Assembly (NCBI RefSeq): GCF_040649515.1
Contig: NZ_JBEZFP010000044.1
Coordinates: 1-59,395 of the forward strand
DNA from: Yinghuangia elevatio
GTDB taxonomy: Bacteria; Actinomycetota; Actinomycetes; Streptomycetales; Streptomycetaceae
Length of the DNA stretch: 59,395 nucleotides
Direction: 5' to 3'
How positions within the stretch are numbered: position 1 is the first letter of the stretch; every line of letters begins with the position of its first letter. Position numbers and translations under genes: made by a program. Shown piece by piece: positions 58,304 to 59,395 of this stretch. The notes beneath the pieces are model-generated. The model did not search any database. It was not told the DNA's origin and was given only the letters and a program-made list of their open reading frames with translations.

Positions 58304-59338
58304 ATGGCTGTGCGCCTCGAGTACGACGCCGCCGTGGCCCGGGGCAAACGCCCGTCGGCCACGGCGACCGAGCCCGCGAGCGTGCCCGCTGCCGACCGCG
58401 CCGCCGACCCCGGCGGGCACTCCGCCGAGCCTCCCGCCGAGCTTCCCGAGCCCGAGAAGCCGCGCGGGACGCGCGCCGCTGCGCCCTCCGACGACGAGGA
58501 GCCGGCACCGGTCACGTCTGCGGTCAACATCGACGAACTGCTCGCATACCCGCAACTGCTCAACCACCTGCCCACACCGCTCGCCCGCGAGGCGGGCGAC
58601 GCACTGCTCGCCCGCCTCGCCACCCTGGAGGCCGGGACCGCCGAGCACAGCTACGTGCGCGGCCTGCTGGTCGAGCTCAACCTCCCGATGGTCCGGCACG
58701 CCGCGGGGCGCTACCGGCGCCGCGGCGAACCGGTCGAGGACATCGTGCAGGTGGGCACGATCGGCCTCATCAAGGCCATCGACCGCTACGAGGCCGATCG
58801 CGGAAGCAGCTTCATGGCCTACGCGATGCCGACCATCATCGGAGAGATCAAACGATTCTTCAGAGACACATCGTGGTCCGTGCGGGTACCTCGCCGCCTG
58901 CGCGAACTGCGTACCGAACTCCTGCGCGCGACCGACGAGCTCACCGCGACCCTCGGCCGCACCCCCACCCCCCGGGAACTCGCCGAACGCATCGGCATCA
59001 CCGAGGAGGAGGTGGTCGAGGGCCTCGACGCCTGCACGGTCTACACGGCCACGTCGCTCGACGAGACCGCGTACGGCGACGCCGAGGGGCAGGAGACCGT
59101 CGGCGACCGGCTCGGCGCCGAGGACCACGAACTCGACCTCGTCGAGTACCGCGAGGCCCTGCGCCCGCTGCTCGCCGAACTGCCCGGCCGCGAGCGCGCG
59201 ATCCTCGTCATGCGCTTCTACGGCAACCTCACCCAGGCCCAGATCGGCGAGCGCGTCGGCATCTCCCAGATGCACGTCTCCCGCCTGCTGGCCCGCACCC
59301 TCGCGTCACTGCGCGAACGCCTGATGGTCCCGAGCTGA
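58304..59338 (+). CDS. RNA polymerase sigma factor, SigB/SigF/SigG subfamily, 344 aa
   Basis: Sigma-70 family factor of the stress/sporulation group. An unconserved Pro/Glu/Ala-rich N-terminus of ~70 residues leads to region 2 (VRHAAGRYRRRGEPVEDIVQVGTIGL), with FMAYAMPTIIGEIKRFFRDT as region 2.4/3. Region 4 reads ERAILVMRFYGNLTQAQIGERVGISQMHVSRLLAR with the HTH. There is no ECF truncation. GGGAGACCTGT precedes the ATG at 58304. No anti-sigma or anti-anti-sigma gene is adjacent within the window, but the downstream side is cut off. Confidence 0.95.
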   Translation: MAVRLEYDAAVARGKRPSATATEPASVPAADRAADPGGHSAEPPAELPEPEKPRGTRAAAPSDDEEPAPVTSAVNIDELLAYPQLLNHLPTPLAREAGDALLARLATLEAGTAEHSYVRGLLVELNLPMVRHAAGRYRRRGEPVEDIVQVGTIGLIKAIDRYEADRGSSFMAYAMPTIIGEIKRFFRDTSWSVRVPRRLRELRTELLRATDELTATLGRTPTPRELAERIGITEEEVVEGLDACTVYTATSLDETAYGDAEGQETVGDRLGAEDHELDLVEYREALRPLLAELPGRERAILVMRFYGNLTQAQIGERVGISQMHVSRLLARTLASLRERLMVPS

Positions 59339-59373
59339 CGGCGCCGATTCGCACGAGAGCCCGAAGGGGCGGT

Positions 59374-59395
59374 GGGGGGGGGGGGGGGGGGGGGG
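59374..59395. other. Homopolymer of 22 G at the contig edge
   Basis: The window ends in an uninterrupted run of 22 G. Such runs at contig ends are a known artefact of two-colour sequencing chemistry and assembly, so the last ~22 bases should not be trusted as genome sequence. Confidence 0.85.

Overview
The window is a contig end (about 59.4 kb) from a very GC-rich actinomycete, most likely in or near the Streptomycetales. The signs are strong third-position GC bias, many GTG starts with GGAGG-type ribosome sites, 4-bp GTGA/ATGA gene overlaps, a complete HpnCDE squalene and hopene operon, a SigB/SigF-class sigma factor, PadR, DHA2 and MatB-type genes, and a DtxR/DmdR-type iron box. The genus cannot be fixed from this sequence alone. 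No tRNA, rRNA, CRISPR array, IS element or prophage was recognised. The right edge is a run of 22 G, which looks like a contig-end artefact.

Left part (1-13.8 kb): tandem hairpins, a small conserved-looking protein, a remnant of a response regulator, an SDR oxidoreductase, a DHA2-like exporter, adenylylsulfate kinase (cysC), a fatty-acyl-CoA ligase, a membrane-anchored M15 peptidase, a PadR / ABC ATPase / FtsX permease operon with a clear autoregulatory operator, and a DHA2 exporter followed by an AlkZ/YcaQ-type DNA glycosylase-like protein.

Iron/heme part (14.0-22.7 kb): a membrane-anchored neocarzinostatin-fold protein and a DUF2470 protein diverge from a heme oxygenase. An iron box lies in the shared promoter region. 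A complete five-gene Opp/Dpp-type ABC importer with a Tat-exported binding lipoprotein follows, then a flavin/PPOX-like protein on the other strand.

Hopanoid part (23.3-31.7 kb): hpnC, hpnD, hpnE, a polyprenyl diphosphate synthase, squalene-hopene cyclase, an HpnG-type phosphorylase and a class III aminotransferase, mostly translationally coupled. The radical-SAM hpnH and the ispG and dxs genes, which sit between hpnG and the aminotransferase in typical Streptomyces clusters, are absent.

Accessory metabolism (32.4-43.9 kb): two paired amidohydrolases (one apparently lacking metal ligands), an SDR and a deazaflavin-type reductase; a lipocalin-like membrane protein; a frameshifted HAD hydrolase; a methyltransferase; a Gfo/Idh oxidoreductase plus TIM-barrel isomerase pair carrying a 19-bp tandem duplication; a secreted propeller-like protein; a DUF2203 protein; and an isopenicillin-N-synthase-like oxygenase behind two palindromes.

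Right part (44.1-59.4 kb): a TPR-like protein, a FAD-dependent oxidoreductase convergent with a MatB-like acyl-CoA synthetase, two related lipoproteins, an FhuF-like 2Fe-2S protein, a large fusion of a YbdK/GCS2-type ligase to a circularly permuted ATP-grasp enzyme, pyruvate carboxylase, and a sigma factor. Short GC-rich minisatellites (12-20 bp units) recur just after stop codons or between genes throughout the window.
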